A DNA stretch of 64,000 bases from Vitis vinifera (taxonomy: Eukaryota; Streptophyta; Magnoliopsida; Vitales; Vitaceae). Shown one piece after another: positions 44,855 to 55,862 of this stretch. Where the stretch lies: positions 2,925,001-2,989,000 of the forward strand of contig NC_081806.1 in the NCBI RefSeq assembly GCF_030704535.1, written 5' to 3'. The notes beneath the pieces were generated by a model that saw nothing but the letters and a program-made list of their open reading frames with translations, ran no database searches and was not told the origin of the DNA. The position numbers and the translations under genes are program-made. Position 1 is the first letter of the stretch, and each line of letters starts with the position of its first letter.

Positions 44855-47450
44855 GGCGATATAGGTGGCAGGGGTTGCTGAATCAAATGTAAACTACCCG
44901 GGAAATGGAAGATGATTAAAAGTACCTGAAAAGCAGTGCAAAGTTCATTTAGTATGTCATTAAGAAATAATCCGTGAAACAGACATGATACAGTCATTTG
45001 GAAGACATGATATAGGTACCACAAGGAAAACGGTCTCGGTTCACCATGCCCAAAAAGAATTGAAGATCTTCAATGCTTATACCTTAAAATATCAGAATCA
45101 TTTCTAAATATGCCATAGAGAAATATCATCTTTTCTTCAAGAAATATATCCTCAAATACATTCTCAAACTATAAGAGCCATGTTTGATGTAATATTAATG
45201 TGAATGAGGTGGAACTCCTAAAATTATGATACATATACTTTCAAATGAGGGACTTGAATCACAAAAGTACAAAGCAAAGATAGTATCAAACCCGTAGAGA
45301 TCCTCAAACATCGATAAATTGATAGATCCAAATTCCTGAACACCGAACAAAATATTTAGTGGGTAACAGATGGCCAAGGAAGAATTAGAAACACTGAGGT
45401 TCTGTTTGCTTCTGTGCAGAACAATTGATAGCAGGGATGCTAGATACTAGTTGCAGCAGATAAGGTGGGTATGTATTTCTCTTCAACCTGGAGACATGCA
45501 CTCATATGCCAGACCAAAACGGAAGAACTGGTTTCTTTGCAAATACTAAAACAATTCAATAGATGACAAAAATTACCACTTCAAAACTTTTCTGTTGGGT
45601 TTATCACTGAAAGCTGATTTGTCAGCTCAGATGTAGTATTGAGCCAAACAAAATTCATTTCCCCCAAATGTTCATGCTTCCAATCTTAACAGATCTATGG
45701 AAAATCAACTTCAACAGCTAAATATGAACCTCCTAGAAGAATAATTCTAGCCCAAAGGTGAAGGAGTCATGCATAGCAGATAGGAGAATGAAACAGTAAC
45801 TACAAAACTAATCTGCAGAACCAGTGGTTCCATTACTCTTTAGCATGCTGAGAAATCCAAACCATTTACCAGGAGGCAACTACCGACACTCGAGATGGGA
45901 ATTGATCTGCATTGTTAGTCATAGATGGACAAACCCCAAAATCCCAAGCAGGCAGATCTAAAGCAGATTTGAGCTTTGCACTCACACTGCCAGCTTCACT
46001 TATAAGACAGTTCAACAAAATCAACACATAATTTAACTGAAAAAAAAAAGGGCCCATCAGCAATCTACTCTCATCATCTAGAAGAGACCAAAACAAATGC
46101 TCTGAAGACAAAGCTAAATACAGCTAAATGCTCACTTTCTGAATCAGAAACAGGGGGGGAAATGGTTAACAATTTCCAGGCCCAGAAGAGTTTTTCTTTG
46201 CTTTTTCTAATTTTTTTATTGAGTTCTTTTCTCAAATCATTGATACCAACTCATCAGAAAAAGTTTAAAATGAAGTTAAGAGGCTTAAAATAAAGGATTG
46301 GATTCAGAAAGCAAATGGGTCAAACACTTGTTCAGAGGCATGTGCAAGACTCCCTCGTACAAAGATCAAAAACTTTAAAAAAATGAGCATACCCACCACT
46401 CTTCAAGCTAAAGGGGGCCTTAAATCTCGCTAAAGACATATGAACTTTACTCCACCCGATTCCACTGAATATGCACCCACAAACAACTACCGCCTAAATG
46501 CTGTGTTTGGATCTCACAGCTTTCCATGGTCCTCCTTTTGGTTGCTGAGAAAAGGTGGGAACATAAGACAACTTTTTTAATACTGATTTGTCAAAGTCAC
46601 ATCAACTTTGCCTGATATTGCAGAACAAGGATCAAATTAGGCTTATATGACATGGGTTCTCCGTTTCTTGACACCAAGGAAAATAGCACTAAAGATTCAA
46701 AATTTTATTTCTCCTTTTTATTCTTTTTCCTCATTTTCTCTGCAACCAAACAGAGGATCAGTTGAAGCCAAATGAACAAAAGCAGGAACTAAATTTAGAC
46801 ACTTACAGGAGAAAGAACAAACTCAAATCACAGAAGAAAAAAAGAGTAGAGAGCATAAACTTGCGTTTTCCTCAATTTTTGACAAAAATAAAATAAAATA
46901 AAATACGAAAATAAACTGTAAAAATACACAAAATAAACTAAAATAAGTTGACAAATTTTTTTCCGGGCACCCCAAAAATAAGCAGAAAACAAAAGAAACC
47001 CAAAAAAATAACCGATTTTCCCAAGAGAAACCTAATCTTACGTGGAGAAATGAGTTAGTCCAGACTCCAGAGTACAAATTCATGAAAAACGATGAACAAA
47101 ATAAAATTAAAAAAAAAAAAAACACACACACACACACACAAACAAACAAAAGGACCCATCTCTTCTGAGCTCCTGCATGAAAACTAGAAGAGAGTGGAGA
47201 AACAAAAAGAAAAAAAAGAAGGGGGGAAAAGTCACCTCATTTTTTGAGCTAAACTTGAGATTCTTGGCATTTGCCTCATAAACAACGAGAGTTGGCAGAG
47301 AAACAACAATGCAGCCTCAGAAACAGCAAGTACCCAGTATCCACATAGAAGAGAGGAGAAGAGGAGAGGTGTAGGTGTGTCGTAGATTACAGTCTTACAG
47401 ATTACCTCTCCATTACTCCGGGCAGAAAGCACAACAGTGAGTCCTTTTTT
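44855..47450 (-). other. Inferred 5' UTR with a 2.36-kb leader intron of the MCTP7-like gene
   Basis: On the minus strand a good acceptor (TTTGATTCAG, cut after 44878) lies 23 bp upstream of the MCTP7 ATG. A good donor (AAATGAG|GTGAC, exon end 47236) lies after a CT-rich leader (47236-47450). A TATA-like box follows at 47477-47486. The interval between contains no gene. The simplest model is a leader exon of about 215 bp and an intron from 47235 to 44878. This is inference from splice signals; a transcript would settle it. The intron holds A-rich and CA-rich low-complexity runs (47107-47150). Confidence 0.55.
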
Positions 47451-47476
47451 GCTTAGTTTTTTGGGAGTGCAACGTT

Positions 47477-47486
47477 ATAATATACA
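47477..47486 (-). promoter_or_regulatory. TATA-like box for the MCTP7-like leader
   Basis: The minus strand reads TTTGTATATTATAACG here. It lies about 30 bp upstream of the start of the CT-rich leader. Together with the donor site at 47236 it supports a transcription start near 47450. Confidence 0.4.
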
Positions 47487-48600
47487 AAGGCACCCTCTGA
47501 GTAAATGTTGAGAGCACAGCAGTCACAATCACAATCACTCCCTTGGGATTCTAATTGAATGCCCATTTCATTTAAATTCAGTGGAGAGTACCATTGAAAT
47601 TACTCCAACATAAAATCAATTTATAAAATTTCATTTCATATAGTTTTCCTAACCATAACATAACAAAGAGTAATGCAACATTAATGAAAATGTAAATTAT
47701 AAAATGATTTTAAGGGACAGGAGGATCACATGGACCCATGTTCTTGTGTGATGGGACTGGTCCCATCCAGGGGTGGTGGTCTGGTGGCCTTGTGTATCAT
47801 ATGATTTTATATGAGATTAATGGACCGACTATGCTTAGAAATAAACATTTTCTTTCTCGTTTACGTACATATTATTTGATGACCTATCAATCTATTATCT
47901 ATGCATTATTATCTCCCTCAATCACCCCATGGTATTATAAAACTTCATTCTAATTAAATTAATAAAATAAATATATTAAAAATGTGAGCTTCTATAGTGA
48001 TTGATTCAATGCTGACGAAGACTGGTTACGTGACACAATTACCAAAGCATCACGTGGCTGCCACGTTAAGGGACTTAAACTAAAGACAAAGAGAACATGG
48101 GGGAGATTTTGAAAATAGCAGGAAAAATAGGGAGCACTGACAACATATCAGCAAATCCTCGTCATCCAATAAACTGTGTGAAAAATGATAAAATTCTGGA
48201 ATTGTGGGGGTGGAATATGATAATAAAGAAAAGAAGGGGGCGAGTAATGTAAAATTGAGAGTGTGGGAGGACTGAGGGGTGGGCAAGCTATATACAACCA
48301 TGGCCATACCTCTGCGCTCTGAGAAAACTGTATGCCCACCCAACCGTGCCTTTAATATCGCAATAAAGACTGTTGCCTGTGGGTTGAGTGGCGGGTAAAA
48401 AGGTGGGAGGGATTGGGTGTTCTCGTGATTACCAAATCTCCACCTACACCCTCACTCACCAGTGGTCACAATTCTGCCACGTTGATCGCATCCCACAATT
48501 ATCCCAGTCAGCATGCCCACCTCGGCCCACTTCTGCACTGCCCTCCTCATTTCGAGGCACTGTACGGCCTCTTCTGGAAGCCTCCCCCTCTTCCTCTACT

Positions 48601-48614
48601 AAACGGTGTCGTTT
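48601..48614. promoter_or_regulatory. AAACGGTGTCGTTT, relative of the palindrome at 23632
   Basis: It differs from the perfect palindrome AAACGACGTCGTTT at 23632 by two bases and sits at the right edge of a GC-richer stretch. It may be a promoter element, but no gene start is evident within several hundred bases. Confidence 0.35.
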
Positions 48615-49366
48615 GTGACTTTCAATAACTATTTATTGTCTATTAAAATGATCAAGGTACGATGTGTGTATGATTATCTCATTCCTCATTAATATGTTGC
48701 ATTAATTTAAAATTTTAAAATTTTAATTTGACGATAGTTTGTATGCCTATTTTGGTAACTTTCATTATAATTTTACAAACATACTATTTATTGTAAAAAT
48801 TTATTTTAATGATAAACTACAACTATGTATTTGATACATGGTATTTAATTTATGCTAACAATATCAAAAATATTATTTTTAAAAAATTATTTGGAATTTG
48901 GGAACAAAAATTTATTCTATTTATTAAAGAATTGAATCTAAATAAAATATTTATTAAATTCCCCTTTCTTACATCTTACTTAATTTACCTTCATTCTTGT
49001 TTTTATTTTTATTAATTACAATCCTTTTTAAAACTTTATCGTAAACTATTAGAGCTATAACTTGGACATATTGATTGAGTTGATGATTAACCATGATTAA
49101 AAATTAATTAATTTAACCTAACTTAAACTCTAATTTTACGTACTCAATTCAAACTTAACTCAATATCATTTTTCTAAATTTGGATTTAATTCGAGTTGTA
49201 CAAATTAGAGTCAAGTTGGTTAAGTTAATCTCGAGTTAATCAGGTTAGTCTCAAGTTAATTGAATTGATTTCAGGTTGGTTAGATTCCATAATTTAAAAT
49301 CAATTTACAATATGTGTTTTTTTTTAATGTATTTATATGGAAATTTAATATATTATAAATTATATA

Positions 49367-49370
<4 letters not shown>

Positions 49371-49412
<42 letters not shown>
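49371..49412. repeat. (TA)n microsatellite
   Basis: About 20 uninterrupted TA units lie in AT-rich intergenic DNA; likely polymorphic in length. Confidence 0.9.
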
Positions 49413-49415
<3 letters not shown>

Positions 49416-50619
49416 ATAACTTGGTATTTTTTCTTAAAAAATTTATTATATAAAATAATATATATTGTAAATATTATAAAAAAATATTAATTCGGATTCC
49501 AATTAGATTCGAATCATCTCCCTATCCAACTCAAATTGAGTTTAAATTGAAAAAACCTAATTCAAGTCTAACTTGAGTATTAAAAATTATTAACAAAATT
49601 TGTCTTGGGTTGGAATCAATCTATCAAAGTTACACTCCTACAACTATATTTTTCTATTCATATCTTAAAAATTTGATTAAAAGTGATGAAAATATCTTAT
49701 ATATGTAAATCTAACATCTCATATTTTTTGTCTTGAAAATTAATCTGTTTGTTGACATAAATATCCATCAATATATCAATTATTTACACGTGTTTTTAAA
49801 GAAAAGTTTATTTTTACAATTAAGAGGTGAAAATATTTTTCTCCAAAATAGGTATTTTTTGGGATTAAAAAAAAAAAAGTAAAGGTTTAGATTTATAAAA
49901 ATTAAGCAAATTTTACATTATCATATTCTCATCCTACTCATATTTTCCATATCTTACCCTTTTTTAATGGTTTGATCACATGTAGCTGTTTATATTTTTC
50001 AAAATTGGTATATCTTTCTTAATGGGTTCATGTTCAATCATTTAGACAAGTAAAATTGGACAGGGGCTTTGGGTGGACCAACCCCCACCATTTTTAATAA
50101 AGTTATTTGTTTGTAGAAAGTGGTTGCATAAGTTTTATTATTTTTCACTATTAAATACTTAGAAGAATAACGTTACTATTTTAAACACATAATTGTTTTT
50201 TTTTTTTGGGAAAAAATATATTTATGTCATATTTTTATTTCCAAAAAAAAAAAAACTTTATAGTATATATTTTTAAAATATAGAGATGATTATTATTTGG
50301 AAGTGGTGAGTCTGGTGACAAAATTGAGACCCGTATAGGATGCTTTTTTCAGAACAGAGTCCCACTTCCAAGAACATGAAAGGATTGATTAGAAAAAAGG
50401 GAAAAAGCAATGGCTGCTAAATTGGGATATTTTCCAAAGTCATCCTGTTGGCACATGATTTGATGTAGATTGTAGACACGGTCAGGATTTGAGCAACCCA
50501 ATGAATAGGACAGGCCCCATATCGCCATAGCCATTGCAGTGTGGAGATAAAAGCGATAGGGCAAACAACAGTATCAGACAGCACTACTTCACAAACTCAG
50601 AACCCAGAAACCCAGAAGG

Positions 50620-53600
50620 ATGAAGCTCAAAATCTATGCCGATCGGATGTCTCAGCCATCTCGTGCTATCATCATCTTCTGCAAGTGATTTTTATCCTCT
50701 TTCTAATGTCCATTTCATTTTATTTTATTTTATTTTATTTTTTTTAAGAAAATGAAAGAAATAAAGGGTTGTGTTTATTTGTGTGATTTGGTTGGTTGAT
50801 TGATTCAATACTTAAAATGGGTTTTCTTGTTGTGTGTTTATAGGGTTAATAGAATTGATTTTGAGGAGGTCAGAGTTGACCTGGCAAAGCGTCAGCATCT
50901 TTCCCCTGATTTTAAAGGTGAGAATTTCAGGATTTGGATCACAACTCTGCGTTAAGGATTGTTGGAAAAAGTGATGGTTGTTGAAAAATTATGCCTCTTA
51001 ATCTATCCCTAAAAAGCGTATTAACAAATTTGGGATTTGAGTATAGGGAATTGAGGAGTTATTCAGAAATTCATTAAGAAAAAAATAAATGAAGGAAATT
51101 TGAGGTAAAGGTGATGATATCTAATTTAAGAAAGTAAGAAGAATGTCTCACCTTTCCTTATTTTTCTGGAATAATGTTTGAGAATAGTTTAGTAATCATT
51201 GCAATGGGTGTGATATACTTAGGTTTGATTCCCTTGATTAACAGATCGGTGTAAATTTGGGAATTTGGAAATGTTTCCAGAATTTTGTGGGGTCGTTGAG
51301 AGAGTAGAGCAAAAAGGGAGAGAGATGTAGATGTGTTAGGCAGTTCCTTGAATGAAGTAAAGCTACTAATTTAGTTGAAACCATGAACTGATGGGGAATA
51401 TTCCAGCATTTTGTTAGTGGAAAAGGAAGGGGGAGAGAAAATTGGTCCCTTGCTTGAGGATTAGTATAGAACTATAGACATTGCATGATCTTCAATGATT
51501 GCCCGTGAATAATAATTGCGTTGATTAATTTGTATGCCAAGATGTTAAGTTGGATTCTGTTGCAAATCACTGAAAGAAAAAAAACTTCTTGGAGTGTTTT
51601 TCTTTTTCCCCCCATTTTAAAGGCTCAAGCTGTCTTAGCAGTTCATTAACCGTAAATCTTCAAGATTGGATGTTCTCTAAACTGTCTTTTTATTTTTTTA
51701 TTTTTTATTTATCATGGACCTGTCTATACTTTATCATGCATATCGAGCTACCAAGACCGAATTGCATGTGTCTTTCTGTGGAAAGTGTAACTCTTAAAAA
51801 AAAGTTTTCAATAGCATGTTTATTTCTGTAACTGACAACGTGAAGTTTTTATTACAATTTGTACTTACAGTGGTAAACCCTATGGGGCAAGTTCCAGCAA
51901 TAGTTGATGGAAGATTTCAGCTGTTTGAGAGGTATTTGAAAAATGTGTCTATTGGCTTCTTGAGTTATGATTTTCTGACATTGTTTGCTAACACTGTTGA
52001 TGTTAAATGTGTGCTTTTGTAGTTTGTAAAATACTTATTCATTACTTATATAGCACTTCTTTTGAACTATGATTGCTCAAGATGCACATTCCTAGTGTTC
52101 ATTTAGCAAAAACCTCTTCATTTATAATGGTTGATTGTGAAGGACCCCCCGTTTTTTTTGTTACTGTTTCATCCATAGGGTTGGTGAATGAAGCTCCTTT
52201 GATGCATGTGCTTTCCATGAGTCTGGACCAACTTGTGCTTTTCTTAGATTTTGTAAGGGATTTTTAATATGTATCTACATTCTTCTTGCAGCCATGCAAT
52301 TCTTATCTATCTTGCTTGCGCATTTCCTGGAATTGCCGATAATTGGTAAGAATAGTTACTACACTTTTGCCATTAGTTTCCTAATTTCTGGATGTTACAT
52401 GAACATTTCCAATTATGTGCATGGGATATCTGTTGGACATGTACCAAATGGGCATGTCTGATAGAAGCAGCAAACCCATTCCTAGGTGGCTAGAAGTTCC
52501 TTGAACAACTTTTTACCTTGCTTCCATGCTACATGTACAAAATTAATCAAATTTTTTCTTAGGACAGAATGTTACATACACATTCAATTCACCACAAGGT
52601 ATAGAGGAAGAAAATTTGGATGATTCTGACCCTACAGACATGTCCTTATGTCTTGAAAATTGGAGGATATCTGACCTGACACCTAGACACATGGGTTACA
52701 ATGTTTTCATTTTAATCTGTGCTTTATGTTTTAGAATATGTTATACGTTACAATATTTTGTTTCATCTTATATTCACTTCCAATATCCATATTTTGCAGC
52801 AAAATTTTAATCCTTTTTCCCCCTATATTTCAAGGTACCCAAATGATCTTTTCAAGAGAGCTAAGATCCACTCAGTGTTGGATTGGCATCATTCCAACTT
52901 ACGTCGTGGTGCAGGTGCTTCCTTTTGGCTACTGATAGATGCTCTCATTTTCTAACTGATTATGACAATCTTAATATATCTTTCGACTTTGCAAGGAATA
53001 ATCAACCGTCTCTTGTACAAGGCTACTGATTCCTACACAGTGAATGGTTCAAACTCTTCTTTTTGGATAGGCAAACAAAAAGTATTACTAAGAGCATCTA
53101 ACAAAGTGGGGGACATTGAAATGTACAGAGTATATATGAAGGGCACAAAAATGGCAGAGAATGAAAAAGAAACAAAAGTTTCCCTCCCATTAACTTGAAC
53201 CTAGCTTATCAATCCGAGGGCTAAAAAACACTAAGAACTTCCGAACCCTCAGCTGAAGAGTACTCAGTAAAGATATTTTGACCATACTGGTCCACATTTT
53301 CAAACAGTCTTCGATTCCTTTTCTATCCAAATGGTCCAAAGGGGCAGCCTCTCTATGCCTTCCTACACTTCTTCTTTTTAAACTGACCAAAAGTCACTAC
53401 CCTCCCCGTAGCCACTTCCGGAGCAAGGAACCACACCTTAGTTCGGACCCATGAATTCATATTAATTTCCCAGAAAATTCCCTACCAATATCCGGCTTCA
53501 AATAAGGATAGAAAGCCTTGACAGAAAATAATCCATCCAAATTGACCTATCTTCTACAGTAAACACTTGTGAAACTTATTGTTAGTCTTTAGAAGGTGGG

Positions 53601-55239
53601 CTGGAGTGACCTCATTAATGACAATCTGGTTAGATAATTTTACTGTTCTCATTTTCTATGAAACAAGAACTTATGTGATGTTCTTATGGAACTCTAGTCT
53701 GTTAATAAATATCAATGCTTTTTTTTTTCTTCCAAAACGATGTTGGTGACAATTTTGTTTTCTTTGCAAAATGTTTGGCTAGAGCTGCATAACTGGCAAC
53801 AGACCCATCTTCTGGCTCTTGCATGAGCTTTGCTGCATGTTTTCATAGAAACACATACACATACCATGTGTCAATGTAAGTGTGATAAAGATTCAAAAGA
53901 AGAGGAAAATTCCTTTTAATTCATGGAAGAGGCTTACATTTTATCATGAGAGTTGAAACAGGTTCCTTCCATGTGGATTATCCAACTGTGGTGTTCACAA
54001 TCCTTATTTTCCTTTCATATGATTGGTGGTGTGGTGTTTTCCCATTAAAATACTAATTCATTTCCCAAGTATTTATCTGAGGGAATCTCTAAGTTGTGTT
54101 GGCAGCTATAGATATCAAGTGTTAGTGACCAATTATGAACTTCAGATTCTGTATATATTTATGCATCAATCACTGTTGAACTAGTGGATCATATAACTGC
54201 TGATTAATCTTCTGTTGAGATATACCTCTTAGTTTCGATATCCACATGTGTACCTCCCACTTCCTGTATTTTGGAGAAGGTTTCTTCTCTTCTTTTGATC
54301 AGTACATTTTGGGAAGAACCCCTCATCCTTCAATTGTACTTTTAATTTGTCTATATAATTGTTTGTTTCTGATAAAAAAATATACATATATTTTTGGTGT
54401 AACTATGCGCTTTGCCCTCTTCCATCTTTTTCAGCCCCATTTCTTCTAAATACTGTACTGGGACCTGCACTTGGCATTAAAGTGAATCCGCAAGCAGCTG
54501 CTGAAGCTGAGAAACTCTTGTTCTCGTCTCTGTCAAAAATTGAATCCTTTTGGCTGGAGGGGAATGGGAAGTTCTTGCTTGGAAGCTCTCAACCATCTGT
54601 AGCAGATCTCAGCTTGGTTTGTGAAATTATGCAACTAGAGGTAAAGGATTGGCTCAGTACTCATCTACTTCTCTTTTGATTTTTTTTTTTTTTAATGTGT
54701 TGTTTATATGGATGCCTTGGTAATAGATGTCTTTTCAAAAATTGAATTTTGGTCTCGATTTCAGATTTATCATTCTGATGGGAATGGAAACTTACTGATG
54801 ATGAAAATTTACTTTTCATTGTTATTTGAATCCTCTCTGAAGATCACTTGTTTCATCACTTGTTTCTCCTTCTACTTCTCTCTAGTGCCATCTGGTTGCC
54901 AGTATGGTAGACCAACTCCATCCAGTTAACTATAATTGCTAAAACAAACATATTCCCCATTAGCCTATTGTTACTTCATGATCTGGTAACAAATGACTTA
55001 CTTCAGCTGATATAAGTTTTGTATTGGATTAGATTTTGGGCGATAGGGAACGCAATCGGATATTAGGCCCATACAAGAAGGTTCAGCAGTGGATTGAGAA
55101 TACTAAAAATGCAACTAGGCCTCATTTTGATGAAGTACATGCACTCCTTTTTGGATTCAAAGCAAGGCTACAAAAGCCACCGTCAGGGAGGGCAATCAAT
55201 GAGGCAAGCAAAAAAAGGGCATTGCATTCAAAGATGTGA
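50620..55239 (+). CDS. GSTT: Theta-class glutathione S-transferase with C-terminal SKM
   Basis: Seven exons (50620-50684, 50844-50917, 51871-51931, 52292-52345, 52835-52914, 54435-54640, 55033-55239) encode 248 residues. The N-terminal thioredoxin fold starts MKLKIYADRMSQPSRA, with Ser-11 as the theta-class catalytic serine. GQVPAIVDGRFQLFESHAI holds the glutathione-binding cis-Pro and Glu-Ser. The C-terminal helical domain includes SFWLEGNGKFLLGSSQPSVA and DLSLVCEIMQLE. Theta GSTs use glutathione as a peroxidase substrate partner and in conjugation. The protein ends HSKM, a peroxisome-targeting-signal-1-like tripeptide also found in plant GSTTs, so a peroxisomal location is likely. The sixth exon begins APFLLNTVLGPA where relatives usually have AGYVLNTVLxPA. 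Intron 5 (1.5 kb) contains a reverse-strand retroposon. Confidence 0.92.
53054..53560 (-). mobile_element. Retroposon/LINE-like fragment, antisense in GSTT intron 5
   Basis: Read on the minus strand it ends TTTTTGTTTGCCTATC followed by an A-rich tail, the same 3' signature as the short retroposons elsewhere in the window; CCTTCATATATACTC upstream of the tail resembles the body of the insert at 26844. The remainder has a broken open frame without a domain I can name. The left limit is approximate, and no target duplication was established. Confidence 0.45.
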
Positions 55240-55862
55240 GAATCATGTTGCTTGTATTGTTGAAAAGATCTGTGATTATAAGTTTGCAGACAGTAAACGT
55301 TATAGGAGTGGTTGCGTGTTACTGATATTGTTACAAGAACCGTGTTACTTGTATTGTTACAAGATCTGCAATTATGAGTTTGCAGAGGATAAACATTATA
55401 GGAGCGTTTGGAGCCAATAAGGTGGCCGAACCTTGTTTCCTTAATTGCAATTAAGCTATATGCAAGAAAATGTTATTTGTATCTTTTTGCCTTCATTTAA
55501 TTTCATTTTCTGGCAAATCCATTTTACTACTGCTCTTCGGGACAGCATCTTCTTGTCTCCATTTAATTTCATTTGCGGGAAAATACGTTTTACTTCTGTT
55601 CTTCAGGACAACATTCTTATGTAAATGAATTAATAACCAACCAACCTTATTTCTATCTACATATCATCGTCTTCAATCTTATTCTTAGGCTAACTGCACT
55701 TCTGCATGGCATAATAAAGCTGAAATCAAGAGCACAGGTGTAGAGCACAGGTGTGAATCACTTTAACATTTCTGCGTCTCAATGGCATCCAGCTTCCTTA
55801 TTCCTAGGCAAACTTCTTGCTGCACAGTATACACAAAGTGGAAACAACACCATTAGGATCAA
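55240..55862. other. Convergent region: GSTT 3' UTR and HMA5 3' flank
   Basis: Both genes end here. It includes a tandem duplication in the GSTT 3' UTR (separate entry) and a second shorter resemblance: TTAATTTCATTT followed by CTGGCAAA or GCGGGAAA near 55498 and 55563. No coding sequence is seen. Confidence 0.55.
55247..55406. repeat. Tandem duplication of about 63 bp in the GSTT 3' UTR
   Basis: The unit at 55247-55310 (GTTGCTTGTATTGTTG, then AGTTTGCAGACAGTAAACG, then TATAGGAG) is repeated with changes at 55344-55406 (GTTACTTGTATTGTTACAAG, then AGTTTGCAGAGGATAAAC, then TATAGGAG). The spacer holds a third partial copy (GTTACTGATATTGTTACAAG at about 55318). Confidence 0.75.

Larger units (their letters stand above)
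47487..50619. other. Divergent intergenic region between MCTP7-like (-) and GSTT (+)
   Basis: The left part is the MCTP7 promoter, with a G-box (CACGTGGC, 48051-48058). Positions 48360-48620 are noticeably less AT-rich than the surroundings and contain AAACGGTGTCGTTT at 48601, but I cannot find a convincing coding exon. From 48650 to 50280 the DNA is very AT-rich and gene-free, including a (TA)n run at about 49371-49412 and degenerate short repeats (GTTAATCTCGAGTTAATC-like) around 49200-49280. The last 300 bp are the GSTT promoter. Confidence 0.5.
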
